Part shown: positions 1 through 13,100 of the stretch, piece after piece
Position numbering within the stretch: position 1 is the first letter of the stretch
Layout of the letters: each line of letters starts with the position of its first letter
Assembly: GCA_002633005.1 (NCBI GenBank)
Contig: NMRA01000091.1
Coordinates: forward strand, 351,877-415,876
DNA: 64,000 nt
Source of the DNA: Phoronis australis
Taxonomy: Eukaryota; Phoronida; Phoronidae
Reading direction: 5' to 3'
Program-made: the position numbers and the translations under genes
The notes under the pieces: generated by a model
What the model was told of the DNA's origin: nothing
Databases searched by the model: none
The model's input: the letters and a program-made list of their open reading frames with translations, nothing else

Positions 1-1000
1 TATAGTTTGCTCGGGTGTTGATTGGATTGCAAAAGCCAATTTCGTTATTTTGTTTACAAATGTCAGGATAAACGCATAACCCGGACATGAGAATAACAGC
101 ATCTAAAAAGGAAGAGCAGCTGGTAACAATGGGTTCTCATTGTTGAAACTGATCAATATCCTCATCCTACCAAAGTCGAGCAGTGTGTCTTGAAAATTGC
201 TTCACTTCATTATTTATGAAAAACAACACCTGATTTTGTCGAGTCTTCAAACAACTGCTTTGCACAGAGGTGTGTTATGAAAATATCATACATGTTGATA
301 GGAATCAATTATTTCATACTCTCGGTAGTTGTGGAGTAAAACATAAATTTATATTTTACTCAACATTTTAGTTGCATCACATGAAACACTACCTCAACAA
401 TTTGCAATAATTTATGCAAGTTGGCATCCCAAAAATACAAGAAAAGTTGAAAGGTACACCACTGGAATTTTGCGAGGACATTTTCTGCCAAGATTAGTTT
501 TAGAGTTAACAAAATAATTATGTAGTTGCTTTATGATACAATGTTGGCAAATTGATCACATTCGCGGACATTCAGCCAACTAAAGTGATCACAAAAATGA
601 ATAAAGTAGATGGCTGATCTGCGAACAGTGAAAACATTCACATGTAAGTTTAAGTAATTGCAGTTTACCAGCACCTCATTTTACATCAGTGGCATAATTT
701 CCATTGTAAATAAATGAATTTACACACTCAGTTACAAAAATGCACAAACAATATCCAGACATAATGAGCTTGTCCAGTTCACCCTCCTCTGACTTCCAGG
801 ATATTTCCAATTTACATGGTGATTAAAACACTTTGCATCCAAAGAAAAACACTGCCTGCAATGTATCCTGTCAAACATAAGATGTCTATATCTTTAATGC
901 AGTGACACCTGCATACCTTTCGAAGGTCTTTGGCAATACAATAATGGTAACACCACTGAATAAAACGAGGTTATGTGTGGTGCGCGTATCACTAGGGTCG
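1..1000. other. 3' flank / 3' UTR side of the GRB-like gene
   Basis: This stretch lies just downstream of the minus-strand stop codon. It should contain the 3' UTR and polyadenylation region. I see no exact AATAAA on the minus strand here and no open frame that looks like protein. Confidence 0.5.
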
Positions 1001-1141
1001 TCACGCAAGCTTAGTCACATAATGTTCCAACTTAACAGGGAGTCCACCAGCGTTGAGTTGGTAAAAATCCACCAACTGAATCAGGTCTGCAAACTTTGTA
1101 TTGCCATCTAGTGAGTAATACGTTTTTCCATTTTCCACAAC
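1001..1141 (-). CDS. GRB7/10/14: GRB-like exon: SH2 C-terminal half and stop
   Basis: Terminal coding exon, 46 codons plus TGA. The acceptor is TTTCAG at 1144-1142 and the exon begins in phase 0. It encodes [20 protein letters not shown] and then [14 protein letters not shown], the conserved end of a GRB7/10/14 SH2 domain (DLIQLV.FYQLN.G.LP.KL). The protein ends a few residues later (VTKLA), as family members do. The stop and this close match fix the 3' end of the gene. Confidence 0.95.
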   Translation of the reverse strand, partial: VVENGKTYYSLDGNTKFADLIQLVDFYQLNAGGLPVKLEHYVTKLA

Positions 1142-4100
1142 CTGAAAGAATAGGAAGTGTCAAGAAATGTGATCATGTCACGAGCACACACACACACACA
1201 CACACACACTGTATAGTATGTACAATTGTAAAGACTGCATCAGGCTGACAAACTAGAGAAGGGAAAATGATTAGGCAATTGCACACTTTGTAATTTAATG
1301 TAAACTATATTTCACACATATGGCTATTGGCCAATAGTGCTAAGAGGGTTGAGAAAAAATATTTTCACGGCACAGCAACCGAGGGTAATAACAGTCTCCA
1401 AAATAAAACCTGACAGTGTGTAGTTTAACATATTTACACCACATATTAAGGTTTTAATCCACATTTTTTGACAACTACCGTGCAACAGCCGTTATTATAC
1501 TGGTGTATCGAGGCATAAATGGTATAATACATATAATACGTTCATAGATTTCATTGAACGTGTTGTGTTCATCGCATTCTTGTACAGCATATCTCCCAGT
1601 CTTAGTAAACAATTTATTTATGTGCCACAGTGACTTTTTACTAGTCCGATGTGAGAGAGCATTACTACAGTACTAACATACGTACCAAATGGTCTCCACA
1701 GTTCTGTGGTTTATATGTCTTTATTTGTCATTAAAAAAACAGCAAAATTGATTTTCACCTATTTATTATTATATCTATCTTGGCTAAAAACCAACATAGT
1801 CACCTTCCAATTCATTTCCCTTATCAAACACTCCCTGTTTATCAGTCTTACTCTGTAACTTTCAACTAAACATGATTAGCTTACAAGAGTGGTTATGATC
1901 GCCACCAAGTAGGAACCTACTTATCCCGCTCATTATCATAATTTATGTCAAAACCGAGGGTGACATTAAGCGGGTTCCCCAGCATGAAGGACACGACGGT
2001 GTGACTAATGTCAACATCTATCAGACCTCGGATGAAACTCAAATGTTATGCATGCTGTCTCAGATATAAACCAACTATGGATGTTGACTCAGAAATAGAA
2101 GACATAGTTCAACATAATACTGGTGGTGCTTTGCGCTATTTTGGTTTAAGTTTCGGCCTCATCACCAAATTGAAAAAAAAAACTTTCAATACTTTATTTC
2201 TTAGAAACAAACTTTTAAGTTTGGGTCGTAATTTTGTCATATCTACATTTATGAGTTCTCTAAAAATTGACGACGGTGTACACCTGTTTTTGCGGTGTCT
2301 TTGAAAAATAAAATATTCCGATATCTTATCTTCAGGCAATTGTCACTAGTTTCCTCCGTATTATCCAACTTTGGTTGGCATTACTTAAAACAGTGCTCAA
2401 TCCAGATATTGACTATTAACAGAGAAATTCACAGCAATTTAACACGATTCAAGTTTGACAACTTCTCACAAAATATGCTAAATTGCCAAACATTTGTAAC
2501 ACTTCACGTGAATTAATCGGTAGCCGAGAGGAGAAACTGTGCATCTCGAACCACCGAAACTATTTTGTGACAGAATGTGAAGACACAGTTTTAGCTGAAC
2601 ATTGCCGTTACCTTTACGGAAAATTCTAATTACACAATAGCAGCCAATAGAAGCAGTTTTGGGGCAAAAACAACAAAGCATGGTTCAGCAACCGTTTAAA
2701 AAGTATGTGTTGTTATCTGGCAAAATTTTGAATTTAGGTCCGTCACTACACCGAGTATACTTAGCCCAGTCATACCAGTGCTATTTGGAAATGCTTGACT
2801 CTAAGACTGTGAACTAGAGAGAGGACGTAACAACCATTCATCATTCGACTTTCACGAACAAGGAACAGCCTGAAACAGATACCAAGGTTTAACAACTAGA
2901 TGTAGGTGTTAAAATGACAAAATCTCGCATTGAAAATTACCAACTAGAGTTTGGAGCAAACAATTAAACAAAACCTCATACAATTTACTGCAGCTATTAT
3001 TATATACTGTATCTCTATGAATATCCTATCTTTGTACACAATTTTCATGACTCCAAGCAATTATTCAGCTAGACAACTACCACAAGATGTCACTACTATG
3101 ACTGAAAATGACTGTTATTTGTCTACTCTAGTAACCCTACCCAGGTGACCTTGACCTACCCATCAACCATCCCGTGCTTGGCCAACAGTTCATTAGCCTC
3201 ATCCCTCGAGACACCATGATGGAACCATGGCTGCATCATATTGAGACTGTTACTGACAACGAGGCCTCGTCCCAGCGCGGGGCTCATGCTTCCCGATGTG
3301 TTCTTGCTGCTACCAGGAGTCGTCGGCAAACACGTCGGACGGGTAATTTTTTTCTAATAATGAATAGAATACTAATACTCAATACCATAAACGCAACAAA
3401 TCTTTTCAAAATATCTGGTAGAACGGGTGTATAGTTTCCATCTTTTAAGTCATTATTTTATCATCATTGTATTACAGTGGAGATTACAGAGACCACTTAA
3501 GTAGAACAAGTAACCAAAATGCAGCACGTTCTGACATAAAATACCGAAAATTATTTTGCAAAATTTTTGGAAAGAACAATTGGCATTAACTTTTTTCAGG
3601 TAGATTACGACACTCGTAGGATTATCACAATACTAAAAAATTATTCGTTAATTAATTTTTTGAAATACATTCTTTTAAGCCATTCACTGATTCGTATGAC
3701 ACAAAATTTCTAATCTTCAAGAGCAGACATTTTTTCTACCATGCAGCCCCAAAATGGGAGCTGGTTTAAACCTCTCACCCGCCATTGGAGACCTTCCTCT
3801 ATGGCCACACCTATTGCCTCATTGGGGTCATCCACCACTCGACCTCCGTTGACCCCTGTGAAGTCCATGGCAACACGCTCTTTGGGATCGGCACCGTCCT
3901 ATACATGACAACAGACAGAAATTTTTCTTTTAAGCTACAACATTGCACTAAAAGAATCAATTTTAATTGCTAATAAAATCCAAAGGTATTCTAACGAGAA
4001 GCCATACAACAAGACTAAACATGTGGACAATTTGCTGCACGTGATTAAACTTGCCTATGAACCACTCTATGGTAAGTGATTTTTTTATGCACATGTAGCA

Positions 4101-7100
4101 AAATGTCATGATATTTTCAATATTAAAAAAACACCTGGGATCATTGACTTACCTGTTACCAGACATATAGCATTCTATAACTGCATTTTCAACAAAGTTT
4201 TGCTTACTTTATTTTAAACTAATCCACTTAATAATGAGTTTCACATAACAACACTAATGAAGTCCATAATTTTCTAGTGTTTTCATTTTTGCACGAAACA
4301 CATGGCAATCGATATCTGCCCCAGTTGAACTGTTTTTTACATGAACTTCTAAGACAATAAATGTCACTGTGTCAGTAACAAGGAAATGACACAGTGACAT
4401 TATATAATCAAGAAGAAATGACAAATATATTTAGTAGCCCAGACAGGCTAAGACAAACAACTGATGACTTTCCCAAATGTCACTTGCCAGATATGTCATC
4501 CTGTTGTTGAAGATGAATACCATTTCATTTCATTTGTTTAGTCTCCGGGTAGTGCAATAAATCTATAAACAAGGCCTTCAGCTAGGATAAATTCACAGGC
4601 GCTAACACAAAATAACAAATACAAATGGTAAACGTCTCTAAAGTCCCATTTTTCCATCAATTCAAGCAAAAGTGGAACAAATCAAAAATTATTAAAATAA
4701 AATAATTCCTGGCAGCGTTTTGGACAACAATGCATAAAGCATAGCATCTGAATATTCCTATGAATCTGAGAAGCCATTTGTGAGATATGATGTTCAGAGG
4801 CTAGCCAACTGCGAAATTTTTCTAAGGCCCTATTTAACTTTAAAGCTGGCTAGTGTTCAAGCATGCCACTACTGAAAAATTGATCTAAACTCATGAGACT
4901 TAGTTACATATAATCCCACGTCTGAATGTAAATACTTACAGAATTTGGTGGAGAAGATCCGTTACTTAAGTTGTTTAGTTTTTCTTGCCTCCTCAGTGAA
5001 CTTCTGTAGTTTTCTTGTAGCTGTTTGCCATACTGCAAAGGAAATGCTGATAACTACTTTAAAGTGCACAAATTAAATCAGTAACAAGGCTGGTTCAATA
5101 AAGCCTTTATGAATGGTTTCAAGAAACTGACTTTAAAGCGCAATACTGACAAACTTCCATGGTTGTTATAGAAAAGGGTGATGCCAGTTACTTTAAATTA
5201 GTAGAAGGTAAAAAATATACCAAAATTATAATTAGAGACGCCAAATGCATGATTGACAAACTTCCCCACACCAACATGACTACGGTTCCTCTGTCTACCT
5301 TTGTACAAGATCATGTACGTTATTCAAGTTTGACATTCTCCGATTTTACCTGCTTTTTCACTACTAAGGCAAAGGAAAACAGAAGAAGAAACTGGCAGGA
5401 GGGCAAGACAATGACCCTCTTCAAAATCTGGAGGGGCGTTTGTCCTGCAAGGGTGGACGTCTCCCCAGTGGAATGACGTTCTTTCAGCATGGGATTGTTT
5501 CGGCAGACAGCATAGCATCTAGTACAAACTAAACTGGTCTTTCCAGTGTAGATGGGAAGACAAAGCACGATAAATTGATTCTAACTTAAGTGTGAACAGG
5601 TATGACTTCACTGTTATTTTATGCTGTACTTGGGTAGCATGTTTTTCGTTATCCAAAATTGGTTATTATATGCATTGACAATAACTCTTTTGCTGCCATG
5701 TGCACCTTTCGCCAAGTTACTCCAGCACTCCCTAATAAGGATGCAATCTGTGAGTCCTTTCATAGTTATTTGACCCACTCAATCCTCAATTTCAAGAAGG
5801 ATAACAACAGCTTAACGACGTCAGTAGATGAAGGCAATTTCACCAAATCACAAAATTAAATTTAATGAAAGCCAGGCTTTTCAATTTTTCCAGTCTGAAT
5901 GACTTACTTGTCAAATTACAATTAATGCAATGGCCTCTAAACTGTCCATCACTGAGGTCTAATTGACTCAAGTTCAAAACAATTCTGATTCAAGATCCGA
6001 AATTGAAATGTCAGACGTGAGACGAGGTATGCACCGGTGCCAACGGGATGTAAATTTCAACCAAAACCCTTAACTGACTGTTGATATTGTTTTCCACCTG
6101 AAATCTTGAATACTTCACCTGGTACATACCTGCCTCAGCATATGAAGTCATAATTTTTGAATGTCATAAACAGAATGTGATTGCAACCAAGGGTACACTG
6201 GTCACTTATCCTGATAATATATTTGGTACTTGGAAATGCAGTTCTAAAAACACTTGCGGTGAAAGAATTAAGGAAGGTTCAAATGATAATTACATGTTTT
6301 AACATTAAAACTAGTCAAAACATGGTAAACGATATTGATGACGACATAATTCCCAAGAAGAATGCCGATCCACTGAACACGACATAATCAAAAGAATATC
6401 ATCTAACAACAAGGAACCATATCGACTAATTCAGATCCACATACTGACAGACGGAAGACTGCCGACAAAGACCTAATAATCATGATCTAGTTATTATAGA
6501 ATTAAAAAGATTGTATCCTTACAATATTCATTGTGTGCCTTGCATAGCTAACTAAAACAGCGATACAGTAATAATACAAACCTTCGCTAGCCTAATACCA
6601 GCGAGCCAACACATTCTTGTCTTTTCGTCTTCCGCACAAAGGCATTTCATCTCTTTGGGCTCCAAGGACGCAGTATTGTCTGGCTAGAAAGCACAATGTT
6701 TCTAATCAGTTCAATGTCACTTGTTTACCTAATTACCGTCACACTTAACACCTTGTCATAATCAGAATTCTTATTATTTTATTGTTGAAAGAGCTCGAGA
6801 AGAGCAGAAATTATCACAATTTGGCCAAAAGCATTGCTCCAATGAGTCACACCCTTAATGTCATAACTCAGATGGTACAATGTGTCATATTATACTGAGA
6901 ATTACCTTGGTGTGAATGGGCTCTAACTAACTCCAGACAAATTGTCCATTCACAAGTGAATAAAAGCAAGAACACAACTATACATCAGGACTAGTTACTG
7001 AGTATTATACTAAACATTATGCATTTTTTGATAGGAATAAACTTGGTTATTTTTGCAGTACATTCAACAAAAATCAAAATTTGAGAGCACTTCATTGACA

Positions 7101-10100
7101 TTTATATCAATTAAAATGAATAAGTGTAGTGAAAACAATAATTAAGTTTGCCTTTGCCTTGATATCTTTTCCCATCGAAAATTGGAAAAAAAATGTACAG
7201 CACATCTTCCTCAAAACTCATTTTTCCTCTGCTATTTTTGGTCTGCCGTTTTTCGATCTGCTGTTAGGCAACTTTTCATTTTTTCTGCACAGTTTCTTTC
7301 TCAACTTTTGCCAAAAATTTTAAAACCATACACTTTATTCACACAGACCCCATGTTCCAAGAGCCTCCTATTAGATTTATAAACAACGCATTCCATACTT
7401 AATCACAGTGCAAAACATGATTTTTTCGCACAACTCATTAATATCTTTGTCTTAAATGCATCGTCTTAAAAAGAGGCTCATTTTTAAAATGCCAACTGCA
7501 TGAATAACGTCTATCGTACCACGAGGGCTGACGGTATTTGTCCCTTTCGTTACAAGAAAAAAACATTGCGTAATCCAGTATTCATTTATTTTGTTGGTCA
7601 AGTGGACGCGACAATTTTTCTAACCTTGTGGAGAAGCTATAACAGATTCTCCCTCTCATTAGAGTTTAGAGAAAACGAATTGCGCAGTATTTTTGTAGGA
7701 AATGGAGGGGACAATACAGTAGAATCCGTCATCGATGCATTTTGAGTTAATTTGAATGTGACTGCAGCAAACCTACCTTGAAACATAACACAAACTGGCT
7801 GGGTGAATGGAAACACTTCTTGCTAGAGTTAGCCACATAGACATTGATATCGAGAAATTGGCAAAAGGTCACTAAATGCTTGGGGTCCTGAAAACACAAG
7901 ATGGCACGGTTATCAACATGATGTGGGAGAATTACAGGGCCAGAACACTTAACAATGTTAACACTTGAGAACGCACAGTCAGAGAACTCTAGTGGCCAGT
8001 GCATGCCTGTCGAGGGGACAACAAATTTTGATCAACGCTCTGTGTTCATCATCGTCAATGATCAGTCCCACATTCCATATACAGTAAATAGCAAACTTAC
8101 AACTTGGCACGTCCAAAACCAACTTTACATCCCTGTAGTTTTATTAACACCAACTTTACACCTATGTAAGCCAATCAATGCCAAATCAATTTACATCTCT
8201 ATTGTCAGAATTAATAATGATTAAGTAATTAGTAAGACTCGATCCATTTTAAGTAGCCCAAAATTTGCTCATACTATGTACTTTCAAATCATGGGGTCAA
8301 GCTTGTCGTCATGTACTTCAACGTCAAAATTTATTTTTAGATGGTGTTTACAACTTTGGGTTCTGGGATCAAAGCACTCTAGAGATTCTAGAAATTTCTG
8401 AGAACAAATTGCAACAGCTAATGATACGATTGGACATGATCATGTGGTTTTTATGAGCCAATCGCTAAATAAGTAGATTACTATTACTTAGGCTAAAATT
8501 AAGAGGATATTCAGATGAGCTATAATAGTAGCTGAAGCATAAGGACTTGCTACAGTGTACAGAGGAAAATGTACAACAGAGCCATCTCGTGGCAGATTCT
8601 GAAGAGGATCTGGGCAAGAGAGAGGGTTAACAAACAGGACGTTAACTAAGAGCTTGTCACTTGCATCGTGGGTAGTAAGATACTGCCTGAAGTGTTGCGT
8701 CACCAGAGACTGTGACCAACAAGAAGAATCGTGGGTAGAAGAAACTGCCTACAAGTGTTGCATCACCAGAGACTGTGACCAGCAAGTACACTGTCGCAAT
8801 GCAGTGTGTGTAGTTTGAAAATTCACCAACAGGACTGTCATCCAAGTGGAGAGTCCTTCAGCTTGGATAGCAGATAAAATATTTGATTATTTTGGATGAT
8901 TGATTGAAAAAAGCTCTACAGAGGGCGCTAGCGTATTACTCTTCTTTGTAGTTGGTTACTTAATTAACAACAGGTTTTACTTGTCTAATTAGTGGTTATC
9001 ATATAATACATTAATTACTGGATTTAATCATTCTCTCTTCACACTAAATTTACATCCCTGTAGTTCAATCAACGCCAACTTAATACCCCAGTAGTTCAAT
9101 GAACTCCAAATTACATCCTTATAAATCAATGAACACCACATTTACATTCTTGTAGTTCACTCAACACCAGCTTGACACCCCTGTCCTTCACTAAATACCA
9201 ACTTTACACTCCAGTCCTCTAGTTCAATCAAAACTAAATCTACACCCGTGAAATTCAATCAACACCAACTTCACATCCATGTAGTTCAATCAACACCTGT
9301 CCAACTAATGTTAGTAACCCACCTTGGATGTCCCCTTGCTTGAGTAATACAGCCCAGACCCCCTCAGTACAAAGAAGGCTTTCTTCCATGACTTTTTACC
9401 AGCCTCTTTCAAGTGAAGGTAACCTTGAAGGTCAGGTAACCTGTCTGTTGATGACATCAAATTCTGAAAATATATTTCCAACATAGAAAGCTACCAAGCT
9501 TTGTATAATGAACAGTCAGTTTGTCCGATGGCTTTGAAAAATTAAGATTTTAATAACTAGAAGGCATTAGGAAAATTAGGCAAAAATACTTCTTGAAGAT
9601 GGCATCATAATGTGCACAACAAGCAGTCAACATAACAAATGTCAAAACAACCAGTTCAAGAAAATTATGATAACAATTTAAACTCTTACAAAATGCAGCA
9701 AGCATCATTGTCAAGACAATGTAATATGGGACAAAATTTGCCATTTGGTTCTAAAATAGACTTCCATTTGTCACATGACACAAAAGTTAAAAATGCCCAA
9801 AGCAACTGCATCCTCTTTCCCCACTAACACCCTCCAATAACTAACAACACATAAACAGCCATTAGTCAAGCAAAATAGCAAGAACTTCCTTTTAGTTTAA
9901 GAGCTCGTCAATGCCATTTTTCTGTTCAAAATAATGCAGCCAACCATCAATCTGAGGACTGGTTAATTGATTTAAGGTGATGGACACACTAGCCAAGCAC
10001 TTTTCAGGCGCTAATAAAATTATCATTTTTCTTAAATGTTTTAACCAGCTAATGTACGGACATACAAGCAAAGGCTATTCCAAACATATTTAAGTAATTC

Positions 10101-13100
10101 ATACAGACAAAGCGTCTTTTCTATCATTAGTTAAACAGAATAGGCCCATCGTGAAAAAGCACAGCACCACTCTCACTCTAAGGCAATTACCCACAATGCA
10201 CTACATGGATCAGTCACGACATGCACTTTTCTTCTACCACAAAAGAAGAATTCAATCCAGGACAGGCCTATTGTACGTCAAAGACCTTCTTTCAAATGAG
10301 TTTCGTTTAAATATATAAGTAAAGTGGCCTTTGTAACGACTTGAATTAATCAAAAGCTGTTAGATTTTAACCATATGCTGGTGAACTTATTCCTTATTTT
10401 TCTTAACACCCCGCACCCGTAATAGAACCAGCCAATGCTGCTCCACTAGATTTTTTTGTTTACTTTCCTTCCCACCCCGATACCTGTATGGAACCTGCCT
10501 ACATCAGTCCACCAAACTTTTTGGTTACTTTCCTTCCCACACATGTAGTAGAACCCGTTGATGCTGCTCCACTAGAATTTTTTGTTTACTTTTCGTCCCA
10601 CCCCCATACCCGTACTAGAACCTGCCTAAATCAGCCCACCAAACTTTTTGGTTACTTTCCTTCCCACCCCATACCTACAATTATAGAACTTGCTGATATC
10701 GCTCCACCAGTTAACTTTTGCTTACATTTCTTCCCACCCCCATACCTGTAATAGAACCTGCCGGTGCCGTTCCACTTTGTCAGACAACACGCCCTGTTCT
10801 TCCTTCACATCAGTCAGTTGTGTGGGAAAGTACAACTGGAATTATTTGGGAAAATCTAGTGTAAAATACACTATGATTAGGTGTAACAATTGACGAATTT
10901 CGTTAACACAGACATTATGTTTTGACACTCGATGATCACTAAATGAAACTAAAACAACCACACAATGACTCGGGACACGTCACATCAAGTTGCTATTATA
11001 AGGCCCCATCACCTACTTCACTGAAAGTAACGTGAGGACCGTCATGTTAAATTTGTTACCACTTGCGAACTATGGGCAGCCTGCCAACCTCACTTTTGGC
11101 AGTTGCTACCCACAAACGTGCCTATATTGACTACCATACTGCTTGTCTGACTCATGTTTCACTGCCACACGAAAATCCCTAGTAAAACAAACGCGCGTGT
11201 AGGGTATAAAGATCTACGGCTTTTGTCAATGTTTGTGCATTAAACGGGATAAACAATAACTTAAAATTGTGTTATGAATTTTTCTCAAAGTCAACATAAT
11301 AATTTTATCTCCTTTCAAGCCTCACGCTCACTTTGTAAATGACCTTGATACTGCCTGGTTATATCCCACCATGCACTACAATCAGGGGATCAGACAACAA
11401 AGACCTTGATATTGACTGTGAATGACTTTGGTAATGGTTCACTTGGATCATGGAGAAGCACTGGAGTGGATTGGATGAAGAAACGGTAATCATTTTATTG
11501 AAAAAATAATGAAACAAGATTGTACTTTATATTGTGTGAAACAGTCCTTGATTTAATGACCCACAGACCACTACCAAACTGACGACATGAGATAACAACA
11601 GGTCTAGTTATCTCGCTGTCGTCTACATAAATAAATCATCTGCATGACTAAATGATCTGCTTTGATGCCAATCCTAGTGATTTACGTTGAACAAAATATT
11701 ACTGTTAGAACCTTCATCTCCTACTCAGTTTGACAGTTGTCACTGTTTGGGGGAGGATAAGCTCCAAGACTAGACCAAATGACACTTCATTGTCAACGTG
11801 CCTTGCAAAGCCCCTCCCCCATTAACCCAGATACTCTCACTAAGTACCTCAACCACATGCTGAGTTTGAGGTCTTGCCTTAATAAGGACTAAGATTATAG
11901 AATGAACCAGGATGCACCAATGGAAATTACTTGTAGTAATTTTTCAAAATTAATGAACTTGGAAGAGACCTTTCCCACACCCTCCCCCTTTGCACTTGCC
12001 GAGACCCTTCAAGTTACTAATTTTTCAAGTGAACTTGTAAGATACCCTTTCCACACTCTCCCCTCCGCACTCGTCGACGCTCTTCACCACAACTCACCTC
12101 TCAGAACACAGGGGAACATACTCTATGAGTGTCCTATAAAGAGCCCCCCATTCCGATGCTGTGTTACAATCTAACAAAGCAACTTAACTCACAAAAGTAC
12201 AAGATAGTTGGCAAGAATGGTGGTAAACACTATCACACTGGTAACAATTAATCATAAGCTAAACGCCGTCAGTTTACATTTTTGGAAATCTATAAGTCTC
12301 CAACTTTCATTCTGTATTCGACAAATTCAAAAACTCGATAGACCAACTGCAGGCCTGATAATGTTGTGGCCTTCAGAATTCACAACACAGAGTAGAGAAA
12401 TCCACTCACTGACACCTATCTTAAAACAGTCCTAGCATCACGTCTGCTACAAATTATTTCCATCTCAATATTAGTTTTCTTGTTGTCGGGTAACACAAGC
12501 CCCTAATTTTGAATTCAAACAGACACCTTTCCAGCATTGCTTCTCAAAAACACAAGTAAGTCCAACTGGAATAAAAAGCAAACTTTTGTATAGCAATAAC
12601 GAAGGTGTACAAATATCACAAAATTACTTACTGTTGGGTTTTGAAATAAGTCATACTTTTTGAAGTCCTGACGAAAGACAAACTTGTTTTCACTCTTTGT
12701 TCCCCACTTCAAGAATGTATCAAACACTTTCTCGTGGTCTTCTAAACTCCTGTCTGAAGCACGACGCAAACAGAGTTAACAGATACTCACCAGTGCCGGG
12801 TTGCATGAAACAGTCCCAAATAGAGACTCAACTAAGTTCCCTAAATCTTTTGCCTGTTTGTGTCTTTCTTTACTCACAGATGTAATCTTTTTCTATAATT
12901 TCATCGTTATTACGAGCTCCTCTTTGACTAATTAAATTTTCTAATAACATAACTAAAAACTGAGCCCTGAATTCAATGAAAATAAATAGGGACTTAGTCC
13001 TTAAGTTAGGGGCGTTGCATGAAAAGATCCCTATTTATTTTCGGTAATATTGAGAACTCGGCGTCAAACTGACTCACGATTTGTACCAAAACCAAAAATT

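Noticed and set aside
3174-3434. Plus-strand open frame of 86 codons starting MLGQQF
   Set aside because: It is the antisense shadow of the SH2-start exon (3,160-3,353), which has splice sites, correct phase and a clear family match on the minus strand.
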